NCBI GenBank assembly: GCA_965232595.1 | Contig: OZ246983.1 | Location: 310,001-374,000 of the forward strand | DNA length: 64,000 bases | Source: SZUA-309 sp965232595 | Lineage (GTDB): Bacteria > Pseudomonadota > Gammaproteobacteria > Pseudomonadales > Azotimanducaceae | Reading direction: 5' to 3' | Shown here: positions 8,056-16,070 of the stretch, piece after piece | How positions within the stretch are numbered: the first letter of the stretch is position 1 | Layout of the letters: every line of letters starts with the position of its first letter | Made by a program: the position numbers and the translations under genes | The notes under the pieces: generated by a model | Told to the model about the DNA's origin: nothing | Database searches by the model: none | Seen by the model: the letters and a program-made list of their open reading frames with translations, nothing else

Positions 8056-9378
8056 TCAGTCGGCTTGCGGTTGGGCCTGATCTGCCGCCGCTCTCAACAC
8101 CCTGAGAAAGTTGCCGCCCCAGATCTTGGCGATATCTTCCTCGCTGTAGCCGCGTTCGAGCAGCCCGGCGGTCAGGTTCAGGGCCTCGCTGGCGTCCGCC
8201 AGCCCCGCAATGCCACCACCGTGGTTGAAGTCGTTGCCGATCCCGACGTGATCGACGCCAATCCGCGCCACCACGTAGTCGATGTGATCCAGCATGTCGT
8301 CAACGCTGCCCGGCCCGAGCAGCTCACGCACGGCGCCCACAAATGCCTGCTGCGCTTCGAAGGTCGGCAGCTCCCAGTAGAGCTCGAACGGGTAGTCGTA
8401 GTCTTCCGGAATGCCTGCCGCACGACGTGCCGCCCGGATGCTTGCATCCAGCGCCGCATCGTTGGAGTCGAAGAGGTAGCCGATGAACGCCGCGATGTGG
8501 ATCACCCCGCCGTTCTCACCGATCGCATCGATCTCCTGATCCGACAGGTTCCGCCGCACGTTGGAGAGCGCCTGCACGTTCGAGTGACTGGCGATCACCG
8601 GCGCCGAGGTCAATGACAGCACCTGCAGCGTCGCCTGCTTCGACAGCTGCGAGACGTCGACCACCGCGCCGAGCGCGTTGATCCGGGCGATCGCTGCAAC
8701 GCCGAGATCAGACAGCCCGCCGTGCTCCGCGTCCGGCTCGTAGGTGCCGGTATCACCGTCGTAAACCGGCCGGGAGGAGTCGGCAAAGTTGTTGTGGCCC
8801 ATGTGCGTCAGAGCGAACACGCGAACGCCCGCGGCATGGAAGTCGTCGATGCCGGCCACATCGCTGCCGAGGATTCTGGCGTTCTGAAAGCCGAGGATCA
8901 GCGCGCCCTGACCAGCCGCCTGGGCTGCCAGCACCTCGTCGGCAGACCTCGCCAGGACGACACCGTTGGCGGGATCCGCAACCAGCGCTCTGACCGCGTT
9001 CAGCTCCGCTTCAGCCGTCGCTCTGGCGGCCGCCACGCCCGCCTCGTCCCGCGGACCGGGCCCCACGGCCACCGACATCACCACCGCGTCCACACCGCCG
9101 GCCTGCATCTTCTCCGGCGCCACCCGGGAGACGCCATCCGGCCCGGCGTAGCGGGAAGGGGCATCCGGCAGCTCGATGTCCGCGTGGGCATCCAGGACGA
9201 GCACCGCATCGTGCACGCGCTGGGCGGCAGCAAGTGGATCCTCGATCGCTGCGGCCCGTTCCCCGGCCTCCACCTCCGGCGTGGCGTGGACACCGGTCGG
9301 CTGAGCCGAGTCTTCGGAGCAGCCGAACGCGCCGGCGAGCAGCAGCGCAACCATGATCGATCGGTGATTCGTAACCAT
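8056..9378 (-). CDS. M19 membrane dipeptidase-like lipoprotein with altered metal site
   Basis: The 440-residue protein has a lipoprotein signal peptide (lipobox ending AFGC, Cys20) and an M19 renal-dipeptidase fold. Of the five metal ligands known for the family, the first His and Asp (His65, Asp67 in LDAHADIEL) and the last His (His265 in ASHSN) are present, as is the substrate His192. The bridging Glu position reads Gln165 (GFQNAR) and the usual DLSH/DVAH histidine reads Gln244 (VDVSQLS). It may therefore bind one metal or have a different reaction. It is the third gene of a minus-strand unit after the hydrolase and P450, 17 bases from the P450 stop, with its own GGAGGGG box. Confidence 0.85.
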   Translation of the reverse strand: MVTNHRSIMVALLLAGAFGCSEDSAQPTGVHATPEVEAGERAAAIEDPLAAAQRVHDAVLVLDAHADIELPDAPSRYAGPDGVSRVAPEKMQAGGVDAVVMSVAVGPGPRDEAGVAAARATAEAELNAVRALVADPANGVVLARSADEVLAAQAAGQGALILGFQNARILGSDVAGIDDFHAAGVRVFALTHMGHNNFADSSRPVYDGDTGTYEPDAEHGGLSDLGVAAIARINALGAVVDVSQLSKQATLQVLSLTSAPVIASHSNVQALSNVRRNLSDQEIDAIGENGGVIHIAAFIGYLFDSNDAALDASIRAARRAAGIPEDYDYPFELYWELPTFEAQQAFVGAVRELLGPGSVDDMLDHIDYVVARIGVDHVGIGNDFNHGGGIAGLADASEALNLTAGLLERGYSEEDIAKIWGGNFLRVLRAAADQAQPQAD

Positions 9379-9395
9379 GTTTCAGATCCCCTCCA

Positions 9396-10709
9396 TCAGG
9401 CCCGGTGCAGGCGCACGGGCAGCTCGAGGATGCCGCGGATGAAGTTGGACTTCAGGCGTTTCTCGGGTCCGGTCACCTCGATCCGGTCGAAGCGTTTCAT
9501 GATCTCCTCCCAGAGCGTTCGCAGCTGCATCTCGGCCAGCCGGTTGCCCATGCAGCGATGCACGCCGAAGCCGAAGGATACGTGCTTGCGGGCATCGGGA
9601 CGGTCGATGATGAGCTGATCCGCGTTCGGGTGCATGCCCTCGTCACGGTTGCCGGAGATGTACCACATCACCACCTTGTCGCCGGCCTTCATCTGCTTGC
9701 CGCCGATCTCGTAGTCACTGAGCAGCGTTCGCCGCATGTGCAGCACCGGGGTCTGCCAGCGGACGATCTCGGACACCATGTTCGGGATCAGCCCATGATC
9801 GGTACGCAGCTTCGCGTACTCGTCCGGAAACTGATTCAGCGCCAGCACCCCGCCGGAGATCGAGTTACGGGTGGTGTCGTTGCCGCCGACGATCAGCAGC
9901 ATGATGTTGCCGAGGAACTCCAGCGGCCGATGAATCATGTCCCGGGTGGTCTCGCCGTGCGCGAGCATGGTGATCAGGTCGTTGCGATCGCCCGGGTCAG
10001 CCGACGCCCGCTCCTGCCAGAGGCCCATGAAGGTGTTGGCCATCTCGGTCAGCCCGGCCTGGACCTCTTCCGCGGCTGGCCCCTCGTCCATGCCCGTGGT
10101 CTCGGGTGAGCCGATGGACAGATCGGACCAGTAGGTGAGCTTGCGCCGCTCCTCGAACGGGAAGTCGAACAGGGTCGCCAGCATCCGGGTGGTGAGCTCG
10201 ATGGACACGTTGTCCACCCAGTCAAACTCCACCCCGTCCTCGGGCAGCTGGTCGAGGATGTCGCAGACGTGGCCGCGGATGACCGGCTCGAGCCGCATCA
10301 GGTTGCGCGGCGCCACCACTGGCGCCACGGTCTTCCGCTGCGCGTCGTGCTTGGGCGGATCCATGGAGATGAAGTTCTCGATGTACTGATCGTTAGGGCT
10401 GTCGCCGATGGCAATGGTTGGGAACGAGGAGAACACGTCCGGCCGTCCCTCCACCTCCATGATGTGGGCATGGGTGGTGACCGACCAGTAAGGACCGAAG
10501 GGACTGTCTTGCGTGAAGTGCACCGGGTCTTCGCTGCGCAGCCGCTCGAAGTAAGGCCGCCAGGCGTCCTGCTGGTAAAGACGGGAATCGCTCACGTCCA
10601 GCTCGTCCAGCGGTGTCTGCCACGCGTCCTGCAGCTCGCCGCTGGGCAGCACCGCGCGCACTTCCGGGGCGTCTGGCACCTTCACTTCAGGCGTCTGTTC
10701 CTCGCTCAT
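9396..10709 (-). CDS. CYP153-like cytochrome P450
   Basis: The 437-residue protein is a soluble bacterial P450. The I-helix oxygen-binding motif is GGNDTTRNS, the ExxR motif is in SEIVRWQ, and the heme ligand is Cys386 in FGFGVHRCMGNR, followed by LAEMQLRTLWEEI. The combination of GGNDTTRNS, FGFGxHRCMGNR and the LWEEI helix is typical of CYP153 enzymes, which hydroxylate terminal carbons of alkanes and related chains. No ferredoxin or reductase gene is adjacent, so electron partners must be elsewhere. ATG 10709 has GAGG upstream and lies 3 bases from the stop of the preceding hydrolase gene, so the two are probably translated from one mRNA. Confidence 0.87.
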   Translation of the reverse strand: MSEEQTPEVKVPDAPEVRAVLPSGELQDAWQTPLDELDVSDSRLYQQDAWRPYFERLRSEDPVHFTQDSPFGPYWSVTTHAHIMEVEGRPDVFSSFPTIAIGDSPNDQYIENFISMDPPKHDAQRKTVAPVVAPRNLMRLEPVIRGHVCDILDQLPEDGVEFDWVDNVSIELTTRMLATLFDFPFEERRKLTYWSDLSIGSPETTGMDEGPAAEEVQAGLTEMANTFMGLWQERASADPGDRNDLITMLAHGETTRDMIHRPLEFLGNIMLLIVGGNDTTRNSISGGVLALNQFPDEYAKLRTDHGLIPNMVSEIVRWQTPVLHMRRTLLSDYEIGGKQMKAGDKVVMWYISGNRDEGMHPNADQLIIDRPDARKHVSFGFGVHRCMGNRLAEMQLRTLWEEIMKRFDRIEVTGPEKRLKSNFIRGILELPVRLHRA

Positions 10710-10712
10710 GAT

Positions 10713-11669
10713 TCAACCTCTTTCCAGTATGAGTCTGGCGACCTCGTCACCATGGGTGTTCTGCAGGAAGTGCCCGGCCTCGGCGATGGGGTCGAAGGTC
10801 GCGCTCATCCGTTCCGCCCAGGTACGCCCCCAGGCCTCGGTGAAGACGTCATCCGTGCAGCCCCAGATGAAGTTCACCGGTTTGTCCCACTCGAGGAGCA
10901 GCCGGTAGTGCAGCGTCTGGGCAGCAGCATTGCCGTTGTCGTAGCTGTCGAGCGGGATCGACAGCGGAAAACGGCGATAGCCGTTGAAGCCATCCCTGTC
11001 GAGCCCGGCGATAGGCGCGTAGAACCCGCGGTACATGGCGGCCGCCTCGCCCTCGAGCTCCGGTTCGCTGCCCGTGGTGATGGCTTCGAAGGCTTGCGGC
11101 GGCTCCAGCAGCCCCGCGGTCATGCACATCATGGCGCCGAAGTTCGGCCTGTCGACGTGGAACAGGCCGCCTTCGTGCCAGTTCCGGTTCCAGTTGGTGA
11201 TGGCCTCCGAGTACTCGTAGCCGGGGTGGTGCAGCCAGGTGTTCATGATCACCAGTCGCGAGAACCGCTCCGGCATGGTCGCGGCCTGGGCCAGGCCGAT
11301 CGGCCCACCCCAGTCCTGGCAGACCAGGGTGATGTCCTCGAGATCCAGGGCCGTGATCAGCGTGGTCAGGATCTCCGTTTGCCGGGCGATGGTGTACCAG
11401 TGGATGTCCGTCGGCTTGTCGGAACGACCGAAGCCCATGTGGTCGGGTGCGATGCAGCGATAACCGGCTGCCACCAGCGGCGGGATCATGTTTCGGTACA
11501 GGTACGACCAGGTCGGCATGCCGTGCAGGAGCAGCATCACCGGACCGTCCTTCGGCCCTTCATCCACGTAGTGCATCCTCAGGTCCTGCCACTGGTGGTA
11601 GTTGGGCGTGTAGTTGAAGTCCGTAAGCGCCTCGAAGTGCGCATCCGCGGTTCGAACGAATTCAGTCAT
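10713..11669 (-). CDS. Haloalkane dehalogenase-like alpha/beta hydrolase
   Basis: The 318-residue product has the alpha/beta-hydrolase core of the haloalkane dehalogenase I group: HGMPTWSYLYR oxyanion segment near 49, APDHMGFGRSDKP near 74, and nucleophile elbow CQDWGG with Asp119 followed by Trp120, a halide-binding type tryptophan. A C-terminal GHFLQ segment supplies the catalytic His. Dehalogenase activity is plausible, but epoxide hydrolases and other hydrolases share this pattern. It is first in a three-gene minus-strand unit (hydrolase, P450, M19 homologue) with a GGGGAAG box before ATG 11669. The divergent DUF1080 gene starts 65 bases away. Confidence 0.8.
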   Translation of the reverse strand: MTEFVRTADAHFEALTDFNYTPNYHQWQDLRMHYVDEGPKDGPVMLLLHGMPTWSYLYRNMIPPLVAAGYRCIAPDHMGFGRSDKPTDIHWYTIARQTEILTTLITALDLEDITLVCQDWGGPIGLAQAATMPERFSRLVIMNTWLHHPGYEYSEAITNWNRNWHEGGLFHVDRPNFGAMMCMTAGLLEPPQAFEAITTGSEPELEGEAAAMYRGFYAPIAGLDRDGFNGYRRFPLSIPLDSYDNGNAAAQTLHYRLLLEWDKPVNFIWGCTDDVFTEAWGRTWAERMSATFDPIAEAGHFLQNTHGDEVARLILERG

Positions 11670-11734
11670 GTTTCTTCCCCCAGAGAATGGCGTACAGTAG
11701 CAAAGCCTGACTCAAAGGGGAGATAGGAAGATTC

Positions 11735-12448
11735 ATGCTTATTGCCAGATTGCGGAGCAGCCTGCTGCCGCTGCTTCTACTACCGCTCGGCATTTCCGCC
11801 GTGGCTTCTGAGCACAACCGGCTGACGCCGGATGAAGAAGCCGCCGGCTGGCAGCTGCTGTTCGACGGCAGCTCGCTCGAGCAATGGCGCACCTACCAGA
11901 AACCGGCACCCGACCTGCAGTGGCAAGCCGTGGACGGCGAGCTGGTGCTGACCCGACGCGGCGGCGGTGATCTGATCAGCAAAGAAACCTGGTCGAACTT
12001 CGAGCTGAAGCTGGAATGGAATATCTCGGAAGGCGGCAACAGCGGCATATTTTTCCTCGCCGACGAGGCCAACCGGCGGATCTACTACAACGCGCCGGAG
12101 ATCCAGATCCTCGATGACGCCCGGCACTCGGACAACCAGATAGACACCCACCGCTCCGGCTCGTTGTACGACCTGATCGCCGCCCCGCCGGAGTCGCAGC
12201 TTCCTGCCGGCGAGTGGAACAGCGTCGTGATCAGCCATCTGAACGGCCATCTGCAGGTCTGGCAGAACGAAATTCAGGTCGTGGATATTCAGATCGGTGG
12301 CGAGCGCTGGAACGAGCTGGTCGCCGGCAGCAAATTTGCGGAGTGGGAAGGCTTCGGCACCCTCACGAGCGGCCACTTTGGCCTCCAGGACCATGGGGAT
12401 GTGGTGAGCTTCCGGAACCTGAAGGTTCGCCCGCTGGAGGCGTCCTGA
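11735..12448 (+). CDS. Exported DUF1080 protein (3-keto-disaccharide hydrolase family)
   Basis: The 237-residue protein has a signal peptide to about residue 24 and a concanavalin-like DUF1080 domain, seen in GWQLLFDGSSLEQWR, LISKETWSNFELKLEW and the EGGNSGIFF segment. Members of this family have been described as 3-keto-glycoside hydrolases/lyases that cleave sugars first oxidised at C3. Its stop overlaps the ATG of the GMC dehydrogenase gene (ATGA at 12445-12448 region), and the third gene encodes the small subunit, so the operon supplies both oxidation and cleavage. A periplasmic location is expected. An AGGAAG box precedes ATG 11735. Confidence 0.85.
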   Translation: MLIARLRSSLLPLLLLPLGISAVASEHNRLTPDEEAAGWQLLFDGSSLEQWRTYQKPAPDLQWQAVDGELVLTRRGGGDLISKETWSNFELKLEWNISEGGNSGIFFLADEANRRIYYNAPEIQILDDARHSDNQIDTHRSGSLYDLIAAPPESQLPAGEWNSVVISHLNGHLQVWQNEIQVVDIQIGGERWNELVAGSKFAEWEGFGTLTSGHFGLQDHGDVVSFRNLKVRPLEAS

Positions 12449-14139
12449 TGCACAGCTACCAGGGCTTCGACTACGAAGTCATCGTGGTCGGCTCGGGCGC
12501 CGGCGGCGGCATGGCCGCGCACACCCTGACCAGCAACGGCATTCGGGTGCTGATGCTGGAAGCTGGGCGCGACTACGATCCGGTCAGCGAAACGCCGATG
12601 TTCAACACGAACGATCAGGCCCCACTCCGCGGCACCAGCACGCCGGACAAGAACTTCGGCTTCTACGACGCCACGGTAGACGGCGGCTGGCAGGTCCCCG
12701 GCGAGCCCTACACCACCGGCGACGACTCCGAGTTTCTCTGGTGGCGCGCCCGCATGCTCGGCGGCCGAACCAACCACTGGGGCCGGCTGTCGCTTCGTTT
12801 CAGCCATCACGACTTCAAGGCCGCCAGCCGCGACGGTCTGGGTGCAGATTGGCCCATGGAGTACGAAGACCTGGCGCCCTGGTACGACCGTACGGAAGCC
12901 CTGGTTGGCCTCTGTGGCGACAACCCGGGGCTCGATGACCTCCCGGATTCCGGGCCGGGCGTCCTGCAGCCGCCGCCCAAACCCCGCGTGCCCGAGTTGC
13001 TGCTGGCAGCTGCGGCGAAGAAGCTCGGCATCACCGCCGCTTCCATGCGTCGGGCAGTGCTGACCCAGCCGCTGGACGACCGCCAGGCCTGCTTCTGGGC
13101 CACCGCCTGCGGCCGCGGCTGCTCGATCGGCGCGGCTTTCCAGACCACCACCTCGCTGCTGCCCATGGCGAAAGCCACGGGCAACCTGCACATCGTCACC
13201 GACGCCATGGTCAGCAGGGTAAACGTGGATGCCGACGGGCGAGCCACAGGGGTTTCCTTCGTCAATCGTAAAACAGGCGCGACGGAGACCGTCGCAGCCC
13301 GGGTAGTGGTGCTTGCCGCCAGTGCCTGCGAAACGGCACGGTTGCTGCTGAACTCCGGAACAGACGCGTTTCCTGACGGCCTGGCCAACTCCAGCGGCCA
13401 GGTCGGCAAAAACCTGATGGATTCCACCGGCGCCAGCTTCATCGGTCACGTTCCGGCCCTGGAGAACCGCCCCCGTTACAACGAGGACGGACACACCTCC
13501 AACCATCTGTTCATCCCCTGGTGGGGGCACGAAGCGCAGGCCAGAGGCGAGCTGGACTTCCCCCGTGGCTACCACTTCGAGCTGGGCGGCGGTTTCGGCG
13601 CCCCGAACATGGGCATCGGCGCCATCGCCGAAGGTTACGGCCAGGACCTCAAGGAATCCGTGCGCCGGAAGTACGGCGCCTACGTCGGCCTGTCCCTGCG
13701 CGGCGAGATGGTGGCGAGCGACGACTGCTACATGGAGATCGACCCGACCGTGAAAGATCAGTGGGGCATTCCGGTACCGCGCTTCCACTGGAAGTGGTCC
13801 GAGCACGAGCTGCGGCAGGTCACCCACGGCCAGCAGACGGCCCGCGCCATCATCGAGACCATGGGCGGGCAGATGCGCGATCCGGACATGGCGCCGGAAG
13901 ACGCCATCAAGAAAGGCGGTGAGATCATTCACGAGGTGGGCACCACCCGCATGGGCAGCAACCCGACGGAGTCCGTCACCGATGAATGGGGGCGGACCTG
14001 GGACGTGGACAACCTTTACGTCATGGACGGCGGCGTGTTCGCCTCGAACCCGCACAAGAACTGCACCCTGACGATCATGACGCTGGCCATGCGCAACGCC
14101 GATCGATTGAGCCGCGCGCTCGAGCGAGGTGAGGCATGA
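12448..14139 (+). CDS. GMC-family FAD dehydrogenase (glycoside 3-dehydrogenase-like)
   Basis: The 563-residue GMC oxidoreductase starts with an FAD-binding motif (VVGSGAGGGMAAHTL, about residues 12-26) and LEAGRDY. The C-terminal region has HEVGTTRMG and a DGGVFASNPHKNCTLTIM segment containing the conserved His and Asn of the active site. It resembles large subunits of gluconate 2-dehydrogenase and of glucoside 3-dehydrogenases. No signal peptide is present; such subunits are exported bound to the Tat-carried small subunit, which is the next gene (4-base overlap). No cytochrome c subunit follows, so the electron acceptor is unknown. Confidence 0.87.
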   Translation: MHSYQGFDYEVIVVGSGAGGGMAAHTLTSNGIRVLMLEAGRDYDPVSETPMFNTNDQAPLRGTSTPDKNFGFYDATVDGGWQVPGEPYTTGDDSEFLWWRARMLGGRTNHWGRLSLRFSHHDFKAASRDGLGADWPMEYEDLAPWYDRTEALVGLCGDNPGLDDLPDSGPGVLQPPPKPRVPELLLAAAAKKLGITAASMRRAVLTQPLDDRQACFWATACGRGCSIGAAFQTTTSLLPMAKATGNLHIVTDAMVSRVNVDADGRATGVSFVNRKTGATETVAARVVVLAASACETARLLLNSGTDAFPDGLANSSGQVGKNLMDSTGASFIGHVPALENRPRYNEDGHTSNHLFIPWWGHEAQARGELDFPRGYHFELGGGFGAPNMGIGAIAEGYGQDLKESVRRKYGAYVGLSLRGEMVASDDCYMEIDPTVKDQWGIPVPRFHWKWSEHELRQVTHGQQTARAIIETMGGQMRDPDMAPEDAIKKGGEIIHEVGTTRMGSNPTESVTDEWGRTWDVDNLYVMDGGVFASNPHKNCTLTIMTLAMRNADRLSRALERGEA

Positions 14140-14816
14140 GCTCGGGCATCAGCCGCAGAGAATCCCTGCGCCGGGCCGGCCTGCTCTCGCTCAGCACCGG
14201 CATTCCTTTCAGCTTCGTTGCCTGCGCCGAGCAGGGGCCGGCCGACTGGGTAATGGCGAGCCTCGATCCCGTTCAGGCGTCAGGCTACGGAACGGATCCC
14301 AACCTGATCCACCCTGCACCCGCTCCCTGGCCGAAAACGCTGACCGAAGCGCAGCGCCAGTCGCTCGCCGCTCTGGCGGATCTGCTGATTCCGAAAGAAG
14401 GAGACCTGCCCGCGGCCAGCGAGGTCGGGGTGATCGAGGTGCTGGACGAGTGGGTCAGCGCCCCCTACCCGAACCAGCAGGTTCATCGGTCGATGCTGCT
14501 GTCCGGTCTGGACTGGTGCGATCGCGAGTCGACACGGCGGTTCGGCCAGCCGTTTGCTGCAGCTGCAGCGGACGAGCAGCTGGCCATCATGGACGAGATC
14601 GCGGGGCCCGAGGGCGCGCCCGAGCTGGAAGGCCCGCGGCAGTTCTTCTCCGGCCTGAGAACCCTGGTGGTGGGCGCCTACTACACGAGCCCTGAAGGCG
14701 TTCAGGAACTGGGCTATCAGGGCAACACGCCGATCTCCGGCGAGTGGCCGGGGCCATCGGCTGAAGCCATGGCCCACCTGCAGGATCAGCTCGAGAAGCT
14801 GGGCCTCGAGCTGTAG
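14136..14816 (+). CDS. Gluconate 2-dehydrogenase subunit 3-like Tat protein
   Basis: The 226-residue protein opens with a twin-arginine type signal (SRRESLRRAGLLSLSTG) and a Cys at about residue 30. The body resembles the gluconate 2-dehydrogenase small subunit family (LTEAQRQSLAALADLLIPKE and a FFSGLRTLVVGAYYTSPEG segment). Its start overlaps the GMC dehydrogenase stop by 4 bases. The expected role is to carry the folded FAD subunit across the membrane through Tat and to complete the dehydrogenase. It converges on the nitroreductase gene. Confidence 0.87.
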   Translation: MSSGISRRESLRRAGLLSLSTGIPFSFVACAEQGPADWVMASLDPVQASGYGTDPNLIHPAPAPWPKTLTEAQRQSLAALADLLIPKEGDLPAASEVGVIEVLDEWVSAPYPNQQVHRSMLLSGLDWCDRESTRRFGQPFAAAAADEQLAIMDEIAGPEGAPELEGPRQFFSGLRTLVVGAYYTSPEGVQELGYQGNTPISGEWPGPSAEAMAHLQDQLEKLGLEL

Positions 14817-14825
14817 AGCGCACCC

Positions 14826-15488
14826 TCAGCTCACGAAGGTGGCGAACACGTCCAGCGGCTCGCGATCCGAGCGCAAAGTGTTCACCGGCGCTGAATCGTC
14901 CGTGTAGCCGATGGCCATGCCGCAGAAGATCATCAGCTCCTCCGGCACGCCGAGATAGTTGCCGACCAGCTCCGGCCGGGTGGCCCAGGCTTCCTGGGCG
15001 CAGGTGCCGAGGCCGGCTTCCGTGGCCAGCAGCATGAAGGTCTGCAGGAACATGCCCAGGTCCGACCATTGTGGCGGCCCCATCTGCCTGTCCACGAAGC
15101 AGAAGAACCCGGCCGGCGCGCCAAAGAACTGGTAGTTCTCAAACAGCCGCTGCAGCCGCGCCGCTTTGTCTTCCCGCGGAATGCCGAGCAGCGCGTACAT
15201 GTCCTCCCCGACCTTGAATCGGGAGTCCCGGTACGGTGAGGTCAGGTTCGGCGGGTAGATGTCGTAGGCCGGCGTCTCCCGGGAGCGGTCTTCGGCCACC
15301 ACGCCTTTGAACTCGTCCATCTTCGCCCCGTTCAGCACGTAGATGCGCCAGGGCTGTACGTTGCCACCCGACGGCGCCCGGGCCGCTTTGCTGAGCAGCT
15401 CTCTGAGCAGATCGTCCGGAACCGGCTGGTCGAGAAACGCGCGTACGGACTTGCGCGCATCTACCGCTTCGCTCACATTCAATGCCAT
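14826..15488 (-). CDS. Nitroreductase-family FMN oxidoreductase
   Basis: The 220-residue protein has the nitroreductase fold signature: RKSVRAFLDQPVP near the start (FMN phosphate binding), APSGGNVQPWRIYVL, and the C-terminal GLGTCAQEAW and MAIGYTDDSAPVN segments. These enzymes reduce nitro groups, quinones or enones with NAD(P)H and FMN. The start is uncertain: an AGGAG lies only two bases before ATG 15488, with a GTG one codon upstream and a TTG two codons downstream. It is divergent from the cupin gene at 15555. Confidence 0.87.
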   Translation of the reverse strand: MALNVSEAVDARKSVRAFLDQPVPDDLLRELLSKAARAPSGGNVQPWRIYVLNGAKMDEFKGVVAEDRSRETPAYDIYPPNLTSPYRDSRFKVGEDMYALLGIPREDKAARLQRLFENYQFFGAPAGFFCFVDRQMGPPQWSDLGMFLQTFMLLATEAGLGTCAQEAWATRPELVGNYLGVPEELMIFCGMAIGYTDDSAPVNTLRSDREPLDVFATFVS

Positions 15489-15554
15489 CACTCCTGAAAA
15501 ATGCCGGGCTAACCTACTCCAGAGCCCGGCCAGGTTTCAAATGAGGCAGCAGCT

Positions 15555-15926
15555 ATGGCGCTTGAATCCGGACCCATGCAGGTACTCCGCAACTACTTCT
15601 CCAGCAAGGAGGAGGTCCTCGAGGAGATCAAGGCACTCGATCTCTGGCCCACCACCTACGTCTCCGAGCGTATGGACGAGCTGCCCCTGCACTGGCACGA
15701 CGTGGACAACCACGGCTACGTGCTGGAAGGCAGCAGCTACCTGCTCGACGAGAACGGCGAGCAGGTGCCGATCGGTCCCGGCGACAAGCTGGTGATCCCC
15801 GCCGGGGCGCTGCATGCGGAAGGCAAGGTCACCGAGCGGATGGTTTACATCGTCGGCATCAATCGGGCGGCCAACCTGTTCGAAGCGCTGACCATGCACG
15901 ACCCGGCGAGCAGGCCGGACGGCTGA
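15555..15926 (+). CDS. Small single-domain cupin protein
   Basis: The 123-residue protein is a cupin: the first motif LHWHDVDNHGYVLEG supplies two histidines and an acidic residue, and the second motif is IPAGALHAEG. The domain probably binds a metal. Function is unknown; such proteins serve as isomerases, dioxygenases or small-molecule sensors. The ATG at 15555 has only a weak GAGG upstream, and M8 at 15576 is an alternative. It is followed by a 144-base gap before the ACAD10/11-like gene; no clear promoter was assigned there. Confidence 0.75.
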   Translation: MALESGPMQVLRNYFSSKEEVLEEIKALDLWPTTYVSERMDELPLHWHDVDNHGYVLEGSSYLLDENGEQVPIGPGDKLVIPAGALHAEGKVTERMVYIVGINRAANLFEALTMHDPASRPDG

Positions 15927-16070
15927 CGGCTTCTCGGCCGGCTGACACGCCTCACTCCCACTCTTCTCCCTTGCCCCTCTTCGCTGGCCAATTGGGGTAT
16001 TGCGCGCCCTTTTCTGATACAACGGTCTGTTCTGGACACTTATTTGGAACGGGACCTAGAGGGAGACCCC

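Noticed and set aside
12289..14055. 588-codon open frame antisense to the GMC dehydrogenase gene
   Set aside because: It overlaps an entire clear FAD enzyme, has low-complexity His, Gly and Val composition and no motif.
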